Origin: Janthinobacterium sp. SUN073
GTDB taxonomy: Bacteria > Pseudomonadota > Gammaproteobacteria > Burkholderiales > Burkholderiaceae_D
Assembly (NCBI RefSeq): GCF_030397665.1
Contig: NZ_JAPUBT010000005.1
Coordinates: forward strand, 372,001-436,000
DNA: 64,000 nt
Direction of reading: 5' to 3'
The notes under the pieces are model-generated. The model worked only from the letters and a program-made list of their open reading frames with translations. It had not been told where the DNA came from and did no database searches. This document shows positions 45,331-53,790 of this stretch, in pieces (within the stretch, counting starts at the first letter, position 1; each line of letters begins with the position of its first letter). The position numbers and the translations under genes are program-made.

Positions 45331-45516
45331 TCGCACAAAAACCGCTTTTACTCTCGCCAAACACCCATATAGACATTATTTGCATATTCAAAGCAAGATT
45401 CTGTCGTAGGAGTAATAACACGATCGGAGGTATACTACGCAACCGACGTGGCAGGCCGGGCGATTTGGCCCCTGCAAGCAAGCCTGTCACGGTCCAATAA
45501 AAAAAGGAAACACTGC

Positions 45517-46326
45517 ATGACCACACCACACCGTACGCCGGTGATTCGCATCGATGGCGCCAACAAGACCTTCGCGCTGCCCAAGGGCGAACAGTTCCAC
45601 GCGGTCAAATCGGTCACGCTGGAAGTCTATCCCGGTGATATTTTCGGCCTGATCGGCAAGAGCGGCGCCGGCAAATCGACTTTGCTGCGCCTGATTAACC
45701 TGCTCGAACGTCCCGACAGCGGCACCATTACCGTGGCCGGACGCGAACTGACCCGCCTGGGCAAGAGCGCATTGCGCGACGCGCGCCAGAACATCGGCAT
45801 GATTTTCCAGCAATTCAACCTGCTGCAAAACGCCAGCGTCTTCGACAACGTCGCCTTCCCCTTGAAAATCCATGGCACCACCAAGGGCGAGCAGATCGCC
45901 GCCCGGGTTGAGGAATGCCTGGCGTTGGTGGGCCTGTCCGACAAGCTGCACAGCTATCCGGCGCAACTGTCCGGCGGGCAGAAACAACGCGTGGCGATCG
46001 CTCGCGCCCTGGCCAGCCATCCCGACGTGCTGCTGTGCGACGAGCCGACGTCCGCGCTGGACGCGGAAACGACGCGCGCCCTGCTCGACACCCTGCGCGA
46101 CATCAATGCGCGCCTCGGCGTGACCATCGTCATCGTCAGCCATGAGCTGTCGGTGCTGGGCGCCATCTGCAACCGCGTGGCTGTCGTGGAAAACGGCGCC
46201 ATCGCCGAACAATTCGATTTGAGCGACACGGCCACCCCGCGCAAGACGGCGCTGGGACGCGAGCTGGCGTATTACGGTACCGAGGCGTTTGAAGCCACCG
46301 CATGGAAGGATGCAACACATGTTTGA
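45517..46326 (+). CDS. metN: Methionine ABC transporter ATP-binding protein MetN
   Basis: A 269-residue ATPase with AAAAGGAAA upstream of the start. Walker A is G-K-S-G-A-G-K-S-T near 47-55, the signature is L-S-G-G-Q-K-Q-R, and Walker B is L-L-C-D-E-P-T-S-A-L-D. The short C-terminal part after the nucleotide domain is smaller than the full ACT-type regulatory domain of E. coli MetN, so transinhibition by methionine may be weaker or absent. It overlaps metI by eight bases. The 186-bp upstream gap shows no clear riboswitch. Confidence 0.9.
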   Translation: MTTPHRTPVIRIDGANKTFALPKGEQFHAVKSVTLEVYPGDIFGLIGKSGAGKSTLLRLINLLERPDSGTITVAGRELTRLGKSALRDARQNIGMIFQQFNLLQNASVFDNVAFPLKIHGTTKGEQIAARVEECLALVGLSDKLHSYPAQLSGGQKQRVAIARALASHPDVLLCDEPTSALDAETTRALLDTLRDINARLGVTIVIVSHELSVLGAICNRVAVVENGAIAEQFDLSDTATPRKTALGRELAYYGTEAFEATAWKDATHV

Positions 46327-46993
46327 AGAATCGATCAATAACGTCGTCAAGCTGCTGCCGGAAATCTCGGTGGCGCTGGGCCAGACCATGACAATGCTGG
46401 GCATAGGATTGAGCGCCGCCATCCTGATCGGCGGCCCGCTGGGCATTGTGCTGTTCCTCGTCTCGGAAGGCCAGTCGCTGGAAAACCGTCCGTTGTCGAT
46501 GATCCTCGGCTGGCTGGTGAATACCGTGCGCAGCTTCCCGTTCATTATCTTGCTGGTCGCCCTGACGCCGTTTACACGCATCATCGCGGGCACCTCGATC
46601 GGCCCGCTGGCCGCTGCCGTGCCCCTGTCATTCGCCGCCATTCCCTACCTGGCGCGCCTGGTGGAACAGAACCTGCGCGAAGTGCCGCGCGGCGTGATCG
46701 AGGCGGCGCACGCCATGGGCGCCTCGGAAATGCAGATCATCTTCCGCGTGCTGCTGGTGGAAGCGCGCTCCGGCCTGGTGCTGGCCCTGACCGTGCTGTC
46801 GATCAGCTTCCTGTCGTATTCAGCCGTGGCCGGCGTGGTGGGCGGCGGCGGCATCGGCGACCTGGCCATCCGCTACGGCTACTACCGCTTCGAGACGGAC
46901 ATCATGGTCGTCACCGTGGCCATCCTGATCGTGCTGGTGCAAACCATCCAGTTCGCCGGTACGCGCATCGCCAAGCGCCTCGACAAACGTTAA
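46319..46993 (+). CDS. metI: Methionine ABC transporter permease MetI
   Basis: A 224-residue inner-membrane protein with five hydrophobic helices. It contains the MetI stretch V-N-T-V-R-S-F-P-F-I-I-L and the coupling segment E-A-A-H-A-M-G-A-S, followed by G-V-V-G-G-G-G-I-G-D-L-A-I-R-Y-G-Y. The start overlaps the metN stop, so translation is coupled. Confidence 0.92.
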   Translation: MFEESINNVVKLLPEISVALGQTMTMLGIGLSAAILIGGPLGIVLFLVSEGQSLENRPLSMILGWLVNTVRSFPFIILLVALTPFTRIIAGTSIGPLAAAVPLSFAAIPYLARLVEQNLREVPRGVIEAAHAMGASEMQIIFRVLLVEARSGLVLALTVLSISFLSYSAVAGVVGGGGIGDLAIRYGYYRFETDIMVVTVAILIVLVQTIQFAGTRIAKRLDKR

Positions 46994-47018
46994 TTCAAAT
47001 TCAGAAACAAGGACCTAC

Positions 47019-47846
47019 ATGAACCACCTTCGCCGCACCCTGCTCCTGGCCGCCACCAGCCTGGCCTTCGCCACCGCTGCCCATGCCAAGGACCCGAAAG
47101 AACTCGTCATCGGCACCAGCTCCGGTCCGTATTCGGACCAGCTGAAGCTGGGCATCAAGCCCATCCTGGAAAAACAGGGCTACAAGGTCAGGATCGTCGA
47201 ATTCAACGACTACGTGCAGCCGAACTACGCGCTGGCCGAAGGCTCGCTGGATGCCAACGTGTTCCAGCACATCGTGTATCTGACCAAGTTCGCCACCGAT
47301 AACAAGCTGCCATTGAGCTCATTGATCACCGTGCCGACCATGCCGATCGGCCTGTACGGCGGCAAGCAAAAAACCCTGGCGGAAGTCAAGAACGGCGCCA
47401 CCATCACCATGCCGAACGATCCGACCAACCAGGCGCGCGCGCTGGTGATGCTGGCCAAGATGGGCTGGATCAAGCTGAAACCGAACGTCGACCCGCTGCG
47501 CGCGTCCGAGCGCGACGTGCTGGAAAACCCGAAGAAGCTGAAACTGGTGCCGCTGGAAGCGGCGCAGCTGCCGCGTTCGCTGGCGGACGCCGACTACGCC
47601 TTTGTGAACGGTAACTTCGCCCTGGCCGCCGGCATGAAGCTGACGTCGGCCCTCGCCGTGGAAAAGATCTCGGACAGCTACATCAACCTGGTCGCCATCC
47701 GCACGGCCGACAAGGCCAAGCCATGGGTCAAGGATCTGGAAGCGGCCTACCGCTCGCGCGCCTTCCTCGACGCGACGAACAAATACCTGGCTGGCTACGA
47801 AAAGACGGACTATCAACTGGCGCTGGAAAAGACGCTGAAAAAATAA
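47019..47846 (+). CDS. metQ: Methionine-binding protein MetQ
   Basis: A 275-residue periplasmic binding protein of the NlpA family. The signal peptide ends A-A-H-A without a lipobox Cys, so it is soluble rather than a lipoprotein. It has the typical L-V-I-G-T-S-S-G-P, the F-N-D-Y-V-Q-P-N-Y-A-L pattern, and D-A-N-V-F-Q-H that lines the methionine site. A strong terminator follows. D-methionine may also be a substrate, as in E. coli. Confidence 0.92.
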   Translation: MNHLRRTLLLAATSLAFATAAHAKDPKELVIGTSSGPYSDQLKLGIKPILEKQGYKVRIVEFNDYVQPNYALAEGSLDANVFQHIVYLTKFATDNKLPLSSLITVPTMPIGLYGGKQKTLAEVKNGATITMPNDPTNQARALVMLAKMGWIKLKPNVDPLRASERDVLENPKKLKLVPLEAAQLPRSLADADYAFVNGNFALAAGMKLTSALAVEKISDSYINLVAIRTADKAKPWVKDLEAAYRSRAFLDATNKYLAGYEKTDYQLALEKTLKK

Positions 47847-47864
47847 ACGGCGTGCACCGAACGT

Positions 47865-47891
47865 AAAAAGGACGGCGAAGCCGTCCTTTTT
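47865..47891. terminator. Bidirectional terminator between metQ and ompW
   Basis: A 12-bp stem (47865-47876 with 47880-47891) with a 3-base GAA loop, starting with an A run and ending with a T run. It works for both convergent genes. Confidence 0.85.
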
Positions 47892-47923
47892 TATTGCCTG
47901 CGCCCCGAGGGCGCCATCACTAT

Positions 47924-48541
47924 TTAGAAGCGGTAGCCGACGCCTACGCCGATCAGGACAGGGTCGATCTTGACTTCGCTGGCCTTGGCGCCACCGACGA
48001 AGACGTCGCTGCGGATCTGTACTTTTTTGATGTCAAAGTTCAGCGACCAGTTTTTGTCCAGCTTGTAGTCGACGCCGGCTTGCAGCGCGAAGCCCCAGCT
48101 GTCATGCTCCAGGCGGCCAGCGCCATTCAGCAGTTTCACGCTCGAAATATTCGTATAGTTCACGCCTGCACCGACGTATGGGCTGAACTGTTTTTCAGGC
48201 ATGAAGTGGTATTGCAGCGACAAGGTCGGCGGCAAATGCTTGAACGTGCCGATATTTTGGCCACCCAGGGTGACGTCATGCTTTTGCGGATACGTCAGGA
48301 TCAGCTCGGCAGCGATGTTGGGTGTGAAGAAATACGAAATATCGATTTCAGGAATCGTCTTGCTGCTGACGTGGATCGTGTCCGATGCGCCAGCGCCCAA
48401 GACCGGCGTGGATTTGTTGGCCGGATCGATATGCACGGCGCGGGCACGGACCAGCCATGGGCTTTCCTGCGCCATTGCATTACCGGCGAATGCGCCGATG
48501 GCGGCCAGGACGATTGCTGCTGCAGTTGCGGACGTTTTCAT
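47924..48541 (-). CDS. ompW: OmpW-family outer-membrane protein
   Basis: A 205-residue protein with a signal peptide ending A-M-A-Q. The eight-stranded barrel shows W-L-V-R-A-R-A-V-H-I-D-P, I-D-I-S-Y-F-F-T-P-N-I-A-A-E-L, L-P-P-T-L-S-L-Q-Y-H-F and the C-terminal G-V-G-Y-R-F, all OmpW hallmarks. OmpW is a narrow hydrophobic channel linked to low-oxygen growth and stress. A perfect FNR box lies 62 bases upstream of the start. Confidence 0.92.
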   Translation of the reverse strand: MKTSATAAAIVLAAIGAFAGNAMAQESPWLVRARAVHIDPANKSTPVLGAGASDTIHVSSKTIPEIDISYFFTPNIAAELILTYPQKHDVTLGGQNIGTFKHLPPTLSLQYHFMPEKQFSPYVGAGVNYTNISSVKLLNGAGRLEHDSWGFALQAGVDYKLDKNWSLNFDIKKVQIRSDVFVGGAKASEVKIDPVLIGVGVGYRF

Positions 48542-48602
48542 TATGTTTTCCTCTGTCGTTAAGTAACGCTGCGAAGTCTAAGAGTGCAGTGCAACAAAAA
48601 CT

Positions 48603-48616
48603 TTGATCCACATCAA
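48603..48616. promoter_or_regulatory. FNR/ANR box upstream of ompW
   Basis: TTGAT-CCAC-ATCAA is an exact match to the FNR consensus TTGAT-N4-ATCAA. Centred about 68 bases before the ompW start codon, it is well placed for class II activation under low oxygen. Confidence 0.75.
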
Positions 48617-48686
48617 ATAGTGCTAGATGGCATCATCAGAGGGATTTTTTTCTTTACCAAGGTCAAGAAAATGCGGCATTGCAAAA

Positions 48687-49583
48687 TCAAACCACCTCGG
48701 CAAACAGGCTGGCGAGCCAGTCGGCAAACACGCGCACGCGCGGCGACAGTTGCCGCTGATGGGGATACAGCACGGACACCGGCAGCGGGTCGGGACGCAT
48801 GGCCGATAACACTTCCACCAGCTCGCCGGCGGCCAGCGCCTGTTCCAGGTGGTAGCGGGGCGCCTGGATCAGGCCCAGGCCCGCGCGGCAGCAGGCGTGA
48901 TACGCGTCGGCATTATTGACGGACACCGTGCCCGGCAAAGCCACGCTGTGGCGCTGGCCAGCCACCTTGAAATCGAAGGGCCAGACCTTGCCCGTCTGGG
49001 CGGAAAAGAAATTGACGGCGCGGTGGCCATCGAGCTGCGCCAGATTCTGCGGCGTGCCGTGCGCGGCCAGGTAGGCGGGGCTGGCGCACGTCAGCTGTTC
49101 CAGCAGCGCCACGCGGCGCGCCACCATCGACGAGTCGCTCAATTCACCCACGCGCAGCACGCAATCGACGCCTTCACGCACCAGGTCGACGAGGCGGTCG
49201 CCCATGCCGATTTCCAGTTCGATCAAGGGATAGCGGGCGCAGAACCGATCCAGCACGGGCAGGACGAAATGCATGGCCAGCATCGCATGCAGGTCGATGC
49301 GCAGCTTGCCGGCCGGCTGCTGCATCGCCGAGGAAAACACGGCTTCCGTTTCTTCCAGGTCCGCCAGCAGGCGCACGCAGCGTTGATAATACGCCTCGCC
49401 ATCGGGCGTGGGCGTCACTTGCCGCGTGGTCCGCTGCAGCAGGCGCACGCGCAGCCGCGCTTCGAGTTGCTTGATCGCATGCGTGACGGTGGCCTTCGGA
49501 TAGCCAAGGTCATGCGCCGCCTGCGTGAAACTGCGCAACTCGACGATGCGGGTAAACAGACGCATCGCATCAAATCGGTCCAT
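48687..49583 (-). CDS. LysR-family transcriptional regulator
   Basis: A 298-residue protein with GGAGGGGG before the start. The N-terminal winged helix-turn-helix (about 5-62) has F-T-Q-A-A-H-D-L-G-Y-P-K-A-T-V-T and R-T-T-R-Q-V-T-P-T-P-D-G. The effector domain is of the D-R-L-V-D-L-V-R-E-G-V-D-C-V-L-R-V-G type common in the CrgA/DsdC-like subgroup. No divergently transcribed enzyme is adjacent, so targets are unknown. It is divergent from fur. Confidence 0.92.
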   Translation of the reverse strand: MDRFDAMRLFTRIVELRSFTQAAHDLGYPKATVTHAIKQLEARLRVRLLQRTTRQVTPTPDGEAYYQRCVRLLADLEETEAVFSSAMQQPAGKLRIDLHAMLAMHFVLPVLDRFCARYPLIELEIGMGDRLVDLVREGVDCVLRVGELSDSSMVARRVALLEQLTCASPAYLAAHGTPQNLAQLDGHRAVNFFSAQTGKVWPFDFKVAGQRHSVALPGTVSVNNADAYHACCRAGLGLIQAPRYHLEQALAAGELVEVLSAMRPDPLPVSVLYPHQRQLSPRVRVFADWLASLFAEVV

Positions 49584-49756
49584 GCCCCCTCCATTGTTAT
49601 TGACTGCTGCACAGTGTAGCGATTCGAGCGCCACTTTTCCATCCGCAACGAGGACTGCTGCTACAAGTTGCCCGCCACGCAATGGCCACTTGCGCCGATG
49701 TCACTGGATGAGCGCCGGCCCGCGCAGCATACTATCTCCAGCACACACATGAGAAT

Positions 49757-49775
49757 GGTAATGATTATCATTTGC
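49757..49775. promoter_or_regulatory. Fur box overlapping the fur promoter
   Basis: GGTAATGATTATCATTTGC contains the strong palindrome AATGATTATCATT. It abuts a TATAAT -10 at 49778-49783, so bound Fur should block RNA polymerase, giving negative self-regulation. Confidence 0.75.
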
Positions 49776-49823
49776 GATATAATGGTGTACCTCGCTCAGC
49801 GACTACAAAAAGGAATGGGAGAC

Positions 49824-50264
49824 ATGGATATATTGAGGGAACTGCGTGAATCGGGCTTGAAAGTGACCATCCCCCGCTTGCGGATTCTGCAGCTGTTTCA
49901 AGAAGGGGGCATCAAACACCTGAGTGCGGACGATGTCTACAAACTCTTGCTGGCTGAAAAAATCGACGTGGGCCTGGCCACCATCTACCGCGTGCTGATG
50001 CAGTTTGCCGAAGCGGGCATTTTGTTTCGCCGGCATTTCGAATCGGGCCATGCCGTCTTCGAACTGAATGAAGGCCAGCACCACGATCACCTGGTCTGCA
50101 CGGGTTGCGGCAAGGTCGATGAATTCGTCGATGAAGGCATCGAACTGCGCCAGAACGAGATCGCCACCGAGCGGGGCTTCGTGCTGCACGAGCACGCGCT
50201 GTCCCTGTACGGCACCTGCGCCGACTGCACGGCGAAGAAAGTCCCGCCGCGCAAAGCCTCCTGA
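49824..50264 (+). CDS. fur: Ferric uptake regulator (Fur family)
   Basis: A 146-residue protein from ATG 49824, with AGGA nine bases upstream; ATG 49815 lies too near that site. The DNA-binding domain has T-I-P-R-L-R-I-L and the recognition helix V-G-L-A-T-I-Y-R-V-L. Metal-binding residues are visible: H-H-D-H at 86-89, C92-x-x-C95 and C132-x-x-C135 for the structural zinc. Two other Fur boxes in this window precede iron genes. The wording fits Fur better than Zur or PerR. Confidence 0.9.
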   Translation: MDILRELRESGLKVTIPRLRILQLFQEGGIKHLSADDVYKLLLAEKIDVGLATIYRVLMQFAEAGILFRRHFESGHAVFELNEGQHHDHLVCTGCGKVDEFVDEGIELRQNEIATERGFVLHEHALSLYGTCADCTAKKVPPRKAS

Positions 50265-50338
50265 GGCGGCGCGCAAGGTAGCGCCTGGCAAGCCACCTGC
50301 GCTACACTGCGTGCGCCGCAGCTCAACCAGGGACAAGC

Positions 50339-50704
50339 ATGTACATCGGAGAAATCGCCCGCCTGACGGGCACCTCGCCCAAGGCCTTGCGCCACTATGA
50401 AGCGCTGGGCTTGCTGGGCGACGTGCGCCGCTCGGGCGCCTACCGCGTCTACACGCAGCAAGACCTGGCGCAAGTCAGACTGATACGCCAGGCGCAAGCG
50501 CTGGGCTTCCGCCTGGCCGAACTGCTGCCCATCCTGGCCGGCGACGACACGGACTGGGCCGCTCTGTCGCAGCACATCGCCGCCAAGCGCGCACAGATAC
50601 AGCAGGAGTTCGCCCGCCTGCGCCAGCTCGACGCGCATTTGGCCGACATCGACACGGAAATCCGCGACTGCCTGACGCGCCAGCACCTTCCAGCGGCCGC
50701 TTGA
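50339..50704 (+). CDS. MerR-family transcriptional regulator
   Basis: A 121-residue protein. The helix-turn-helix starts Y-I-G-E-I-A-R-L-T-G-T-S-P-K-A-L-R-H-Y-E-A-L-G-L (about 2-25), followed by the wing and a coiled-coil dimer helix (about 80-110). No metal-binding Cys pair is present in the C-terminus, so it is not a classic metal sensor and more like the drug/oxidative-stress group. It ends 59 bases before the quinone-reductase-like gene, whose promoter has MerR-type architecture. Confidence 0.9.
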   Translation: MYIGEIARLTGTSPKALRHYEALGLLGDVRRSGAYRVYTQQDLAQVRLIRQAQALGFRLAELLPILAGDDTDWAALSQHIAAKRAQIQQEFARLRQLDAHLADIDTEIRDCLTRQHLPAAA

Positions 50705-50732
50705 CTCTGCCACTAGGGGCAGGCTTTAGCAT
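50701..50732 (+). promoter_or_regulatory. MerR-type promoter with long spacer and dyad
   Basis: TTGACT (50701-50706) and TAGCAT (50727-50732) are 20 bp apart. The spacer carries the dyad CTGCC-ACTAGG-GGCAG (50707-50722). An over-long spacer holding an inverted repeat is the hallmark of MerR-activated promoters. The -35 overlaps the merR stop codon. Confidence 0.65.
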
Positions 50733-50763
50733 GCAAGCTGTTCTTTTATAGAAAGCCTGCAGC

Positions 50764-51354
50764 ATGAGCAACATTACACCGAAGCGCATTCTCATTCTCC
50801 TCGGACACCCGTCCAGCGACAGTTTCTGCGCCGCCCTGGCCGAAGCCTACGCCGCCAAGGCCCGCAACGCAGGCCACAGCGTGCGCGAACTGCGCCTGGG
50901 CCAGCTGGACTTCGACCCCATCCTGCACGAAGGCTACCGCCAGGTACAGCCGCTGGAAGCGGACTTGCTGGCAGCCCAGGAAGCCATCAGCTGGGCCGAA
51001 CACCTGGTGTTCGCCTACCCCATCTGGTGGGGCGGCGTGCCGGCCCTGCTGAAGGGCTTTGTCGACCGCGTCTTCCTGCCCGGCTTTGCCTTCAAGTACC
51101 GCCCGGGCAAGGCTTTCCCGGCCCAGCTGCTGAAGGGCCGCACGGCCCAGCTCCTGGTGACGATGGACACGCCGCCCTGGTATTTCCGCTGGGTTTACCA
51201 CATGCCTGGCATCCACCAGCTGCGCAAGACGACGCTGGAATTTTGCGGCGTCAAGCCCGTCAAGGTGGCCAGCTTCGGCCCCATCCTCGATTCCACCGAA
51301 GTGCAGCGCGCGCGCTGGCTGGAGCAGGCGCAGGCGCTGGCCCGGCGCCTGTAG
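50764..51354 (+). CDS. NAD(P)H-dependent flavodoxin-fold oxidoreductase (NQO1/MdaB-like)
   Basis: A 196-residue cytosolic protein. The flavodoxin-like fold is shown by L-I-L-L-G-H-P-S-S-D-S-F for FMN/FAD phosphate binding, and by F-A-Y-P-I-W-W-G-G-V-P-A-L-L-K-G-F-V-D-R, typical of NQO1/KefF/MdaB-type enzymes. It likely performs two-electron reduction of quinones or nitro-compounds. It is probably switched on by the upstream MerR regulator, which suggests a role in detoxification. Confidence 0.88.
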   Translation: MSNITPKRILILLGHPSSDSFCAALAEAYAAKARNAGHSVRELRLGQLDFDPILHEGYRQVQPLEADLLAAQEAISWAEHLVFAYPIWWGGVPALLKGFVDRVFLPGFAFKYRPGKAFPAQLLKGRTAQLLVTMDTPPWYFRWVYHMPGIHQLRKTTLEFCGVKPVKVASFGPILDSTEVQRARWLEQAQALARRL

Positions 51355-51513
51355 GGCCCGCAACAGCTTGCCATGCAGCCATCTTGCATACGGTTTTGAC
51401 AAGCTGGTAATCAAGCCGTCACATTCCAGGGCTACCATGATGATATTGCCTGTTTGTCAGTCGCCTTGCCGTCGCGACAACAAGGGTCCGCTCGTCATGT
51501 AAAGGTAGCCGCT

Positions 51514-52743
51514 GTGGAGTTCAACGCTTCTCGATTGCATCTTCCCCGTTATCGCACCTCCGTGGCGTTCGATCTGTGCATACCCACGGAATCGGTGCAG
51601 GCCGACGCCAGCAATTTCGCCGTGCTGGAGCTATTCACGGAACGGCGCGACATGATGAGCTTGCCAGTCACGGAGCAGCAGAAGCCCATCGGCCTGATCA
51701 GCCGCAACATCTTCATGTCGCAGATGTCCAAGCCCTTCTATCACGAGGTGTACGGCAAGAAGAGCTGCATCGCCTTCATGGACAAGGAACCGCTGATCGT
51801 CGATGGCGCCATGAGCATCGAAGACCTCACCTTCCGCGCCGTGGAAGCGGGCGAAAAGGCGCTGGCCGACGGCTTCATCATCACCGTGGATGGCGCGCTG
51901 GCCGGCGTGGGTTTCGGCTTGCAGCTGATGAACGTGGTGGCCACCATGCAGGCGGAAAAGAACCGGCAAATCATGCACAGCATCGATTACGCCAGCGTGA
52001 TCCAGCGCGCCCGGCTGCGCACCTCGGATGCGGAATTGCGCGCCACCCTGCCCGACGCGCACCTGGAATGGCAGCCGCGCGACGTCGTCGGCGGCGATTT
52101 TTACTTCTTCGAGCGCCACGCGGGCGGCTGGTTCGCCGCCATCGCCGACTGCACCGGCCACGGCGTGCCGGGCGCCTTCATGACCCTGATCGCCTCGTCG
52201 GCCCTGAGCCAGGCACTGCGCGAGCTGGGGCCGCGCGATCCGGCCGCCCTGATCGGCGCCGTCAGCCGCTCCATCAAGACCTTGCTGGGCCAGGACGGCG
52301 CCGCCAGCGGCCATCACGCCGGTTCGAACGACGGCATGGATTGCGCCTTCCTGTGTTACGACGACGCCAGCGCCAGCCTGCGTTTCGCGGGGGCGAAACT
52401 GGCGCTGTACGTGGTGGTGCCGGGCGAAGAGGCCGTGCGCGCCATCGACGGCGCGCGCATGGGCGTGGGCTATGTCGACACGCCGCCCGGCTACTGCTGG
52501 CACAACGAGACGCTCGCCATACCCGCCGGCAGCCTGCTGTTCATCACGACCGACGGCTTGCTCGACCAGATCGGCGGCGCGCGCGACATCGCCTACGGCA
52601 AGCGGCGCATGCGCGAGCAGCTGCTGGCGCAGCGCGACGCTCCCGCCGGCGACGTGGCGGCGGCGCTGCTGCAGGATAGCGCCGCCTGGCAAGGCAAGCA
52701 ACCGCGCCGCGACGACCTGACCTTTTTCTGTTTCCGCCTGTAG
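51514..52743 (+). CDS. siaA: SiaA-like PP2C phosphatase with CBS-like input domain
   Basis: A 409-residue protein from GTG 51514, with AAAGG upstream; a TTG at 51454 is less likely. About 25-165 resemble a CBS-type pair (G-L-I-S-R-N-I-F, then D-G-F-I-I-T-V-D-G). About 185-405 form a SpoIIE/PP2C phosphatase with metal Asp residues in V-V-G-G-D-F, I-A-D-C-T-G-H-G-V-P-G and R-R-D-D-L-T-F-F. Unlike P. aeruginosa SiaA there are no membrane helices and no HAMP domain. It should dephosphorylate SiaC in response to an intracellular signal. Confidence 0.85.
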   Translation: MEFNASRLHLPRYRTSVAFDLCIPTESVQADASNFAVLELFTERRDMMSLPVTEQQKPIGLISRNIFMSQMSKPFYHEVYGKKSCIAFMDKEPLIVDGAMSIEDLTFRAVEAGEKALADGFIITVDGALAGVGFGLQLMNVVATMQAEKNRQIMHSIDYASVIQRARLRTSDAELRATLPDAHLEWQPRDVVGGDFYFFERHAGGWFAAIADCTGHGVPGAFMTLIASSALSQALRELGPRDPAALIGAVSRSIKTLLGQDGAASGHHAGSNDGMDCAFLCYDDASASLRFAGAKLALYVVVPGEEAVRAIDGARMGVGYVDTPPGYCWHNETLAIPAGSLLFITTDGLLDQIGGARDIAYGKRRMREQLLAQRDAPAGDVAAALLQDSAAWQGKQPRRDDLTFFCFRL

Positions 52744-52808
52744 TTTTGGCGCCATCGAACCACATTATCAACAAGAAACCGGGACACCGGCTAGCCAGGA
52801 GCACGGAC

Positions 52809-53366
52809 GTGCTGTACGAAGAATTCAACGAGTTTTGGGATGTGGCGCGCAAGCGCAACATCATCTTTTTTTACGTGGGCTATTTCTCGCAGCACGTGGT
52901 GAGCGCCATTTCCGAAACCATCAAGGCGCGCCTCGACACGGCCGGCGCGGCCGGACCCACGCGGCGGCGCATCTTTTCCTCGTTCATCGAGATGTCGCAA
53001 AACATCATGCACTATTCCGCCGACAGCCTGACGCCCGATGCGCAGCTGGACCAGCAGATGCGGCGCGGCTCGTTTTGCATCGGCACGCGCGGCGACAGCT
53101 TCTTTCTGCTGTGCGCCAACCCCGTCTCGACGGACAACGTGGCGCAGATCCGCGCCCGCCTGGAGCCGCTGCACACGATGACGATGGAAGAAATCCGCCT
53201 CGCCTACAAGAAGGCCCTGCGCGAGGAAGCGCCGGCCGACAGCAAGGGCGCGGGCCTGGGTTTTCTCACCATGGCGCGCGACGCCAGCGAGCCGCTGGAA
53301 TTCGAATTCGTCCAGGACCCACAGGAGCCGGGGCACACCATCTTCTGCATCAAAGCCATCATTTGA
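52809..53366 (+). CDS. siaB: SiaB-family protein kinase
   Basis: A 185-residue protein from GTG 52809, with AGGAG eight bases upstream. It contains I-F-S-S-F-I-E-M-S-Q-N-I-M-H-Y-S, the N-box-like helix of the SiaB/DUF6272 GHKL-type fold, and G-A-G-L-G-F-L-T-M as an ATP-lid G-box. In P. aeruginosa SiaB phosphorylates SiaC, which is the opposite of SiaA. It lies directly between siaA and siaC, supporting the call. Confidence 0.85.
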   Translation: MLYEEFNEFWDVARKRNIIFFYVGYFSQHVVSAISETIKARLDTAGAAGPTRRRIFSSFIEMSQNIMHYSADSLTPDAQLDQQMRRGSFCIGTRGDSFFLLCANPVSTDNVAQIRARLEPLHTMTMEEIRLAYKKALREEAPADSKGAGLGFLTMARDASEPLEFEFVQDPQEPGHTIFCIKAII

Positions 53367-53388
53367 AAGAGCCGACTCAGGAAAGCAT

Positions 53389-53787
53389 ATGCAATTACCG
53401 TCACCACTGTTCATCGCCGCGACCCCGTGTTCGCCCGAAATCGACTTCCGTTTCGAGCAGCACACCCTGTCGATCAAGGGCGAGTCCTATCCGGAAAACG
53501 CGGCCGCCTTCTATGGCCCGCTGATCGCCACCGTGCGCGCCTATCTGGACGCCTGCCGCGAGAGCGCCATCACCGTCAACGTCTCGCTGGCCTACTTCAA
53601 CAGCTCCAGCACAAAGATGCTGTTTACCCTGTTCGACACCCTGAACCAGGCGGCCATCGATGGCAACCAGGTGCGCCTGAACTGGTATCACGACGAAGAC
53701 GATGACACCATCCTGGAGTTCGGCCAGGAGCTGCAGCAGGATTTCACGGCGCTCGATTTCTGCGACCATCCCGTGCGAGGCAGCTAG
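53389..53787 (+). CDS. siaC: SiaC-family regulatory phosphoprotein (DUF1987)
   Basis: A 132-residue protein with AGGAAAG before the start. The S-P-E-I-D-F opening and G-E-S-Y-P-E-N-A match DUF1987/SiaC. The phosphorylated hydroxyl residue falls within the N-S-S-S-T cluster at 71-75 (Thr68 in P. aeruginosa SiaC). The unphosphorylated form binds and activates SiaD in that model system. It resembles an anti-anti-sigma-factor-like adaptor. Confidence 0.88.
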   Translation: MQLPSPLFIAATPCSPEIDFRFEQHTLSIKGESYPENAAAFYGPLIATVRAYLDACRESAITVNVSLAYFNSSSTKMLFTLFDTLNQAAIDGNQVRLNWYHDEDDDTILEFGQELQQDFTALDFCDHPVRGS

Positions 53788-53790
53788 AGC

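Noticed and set aside
45331..45516. SAM riboswitch before metN
   Set aside because: No recognisable conserved core or matching helices; only a possible TATACT -10 without a -35.
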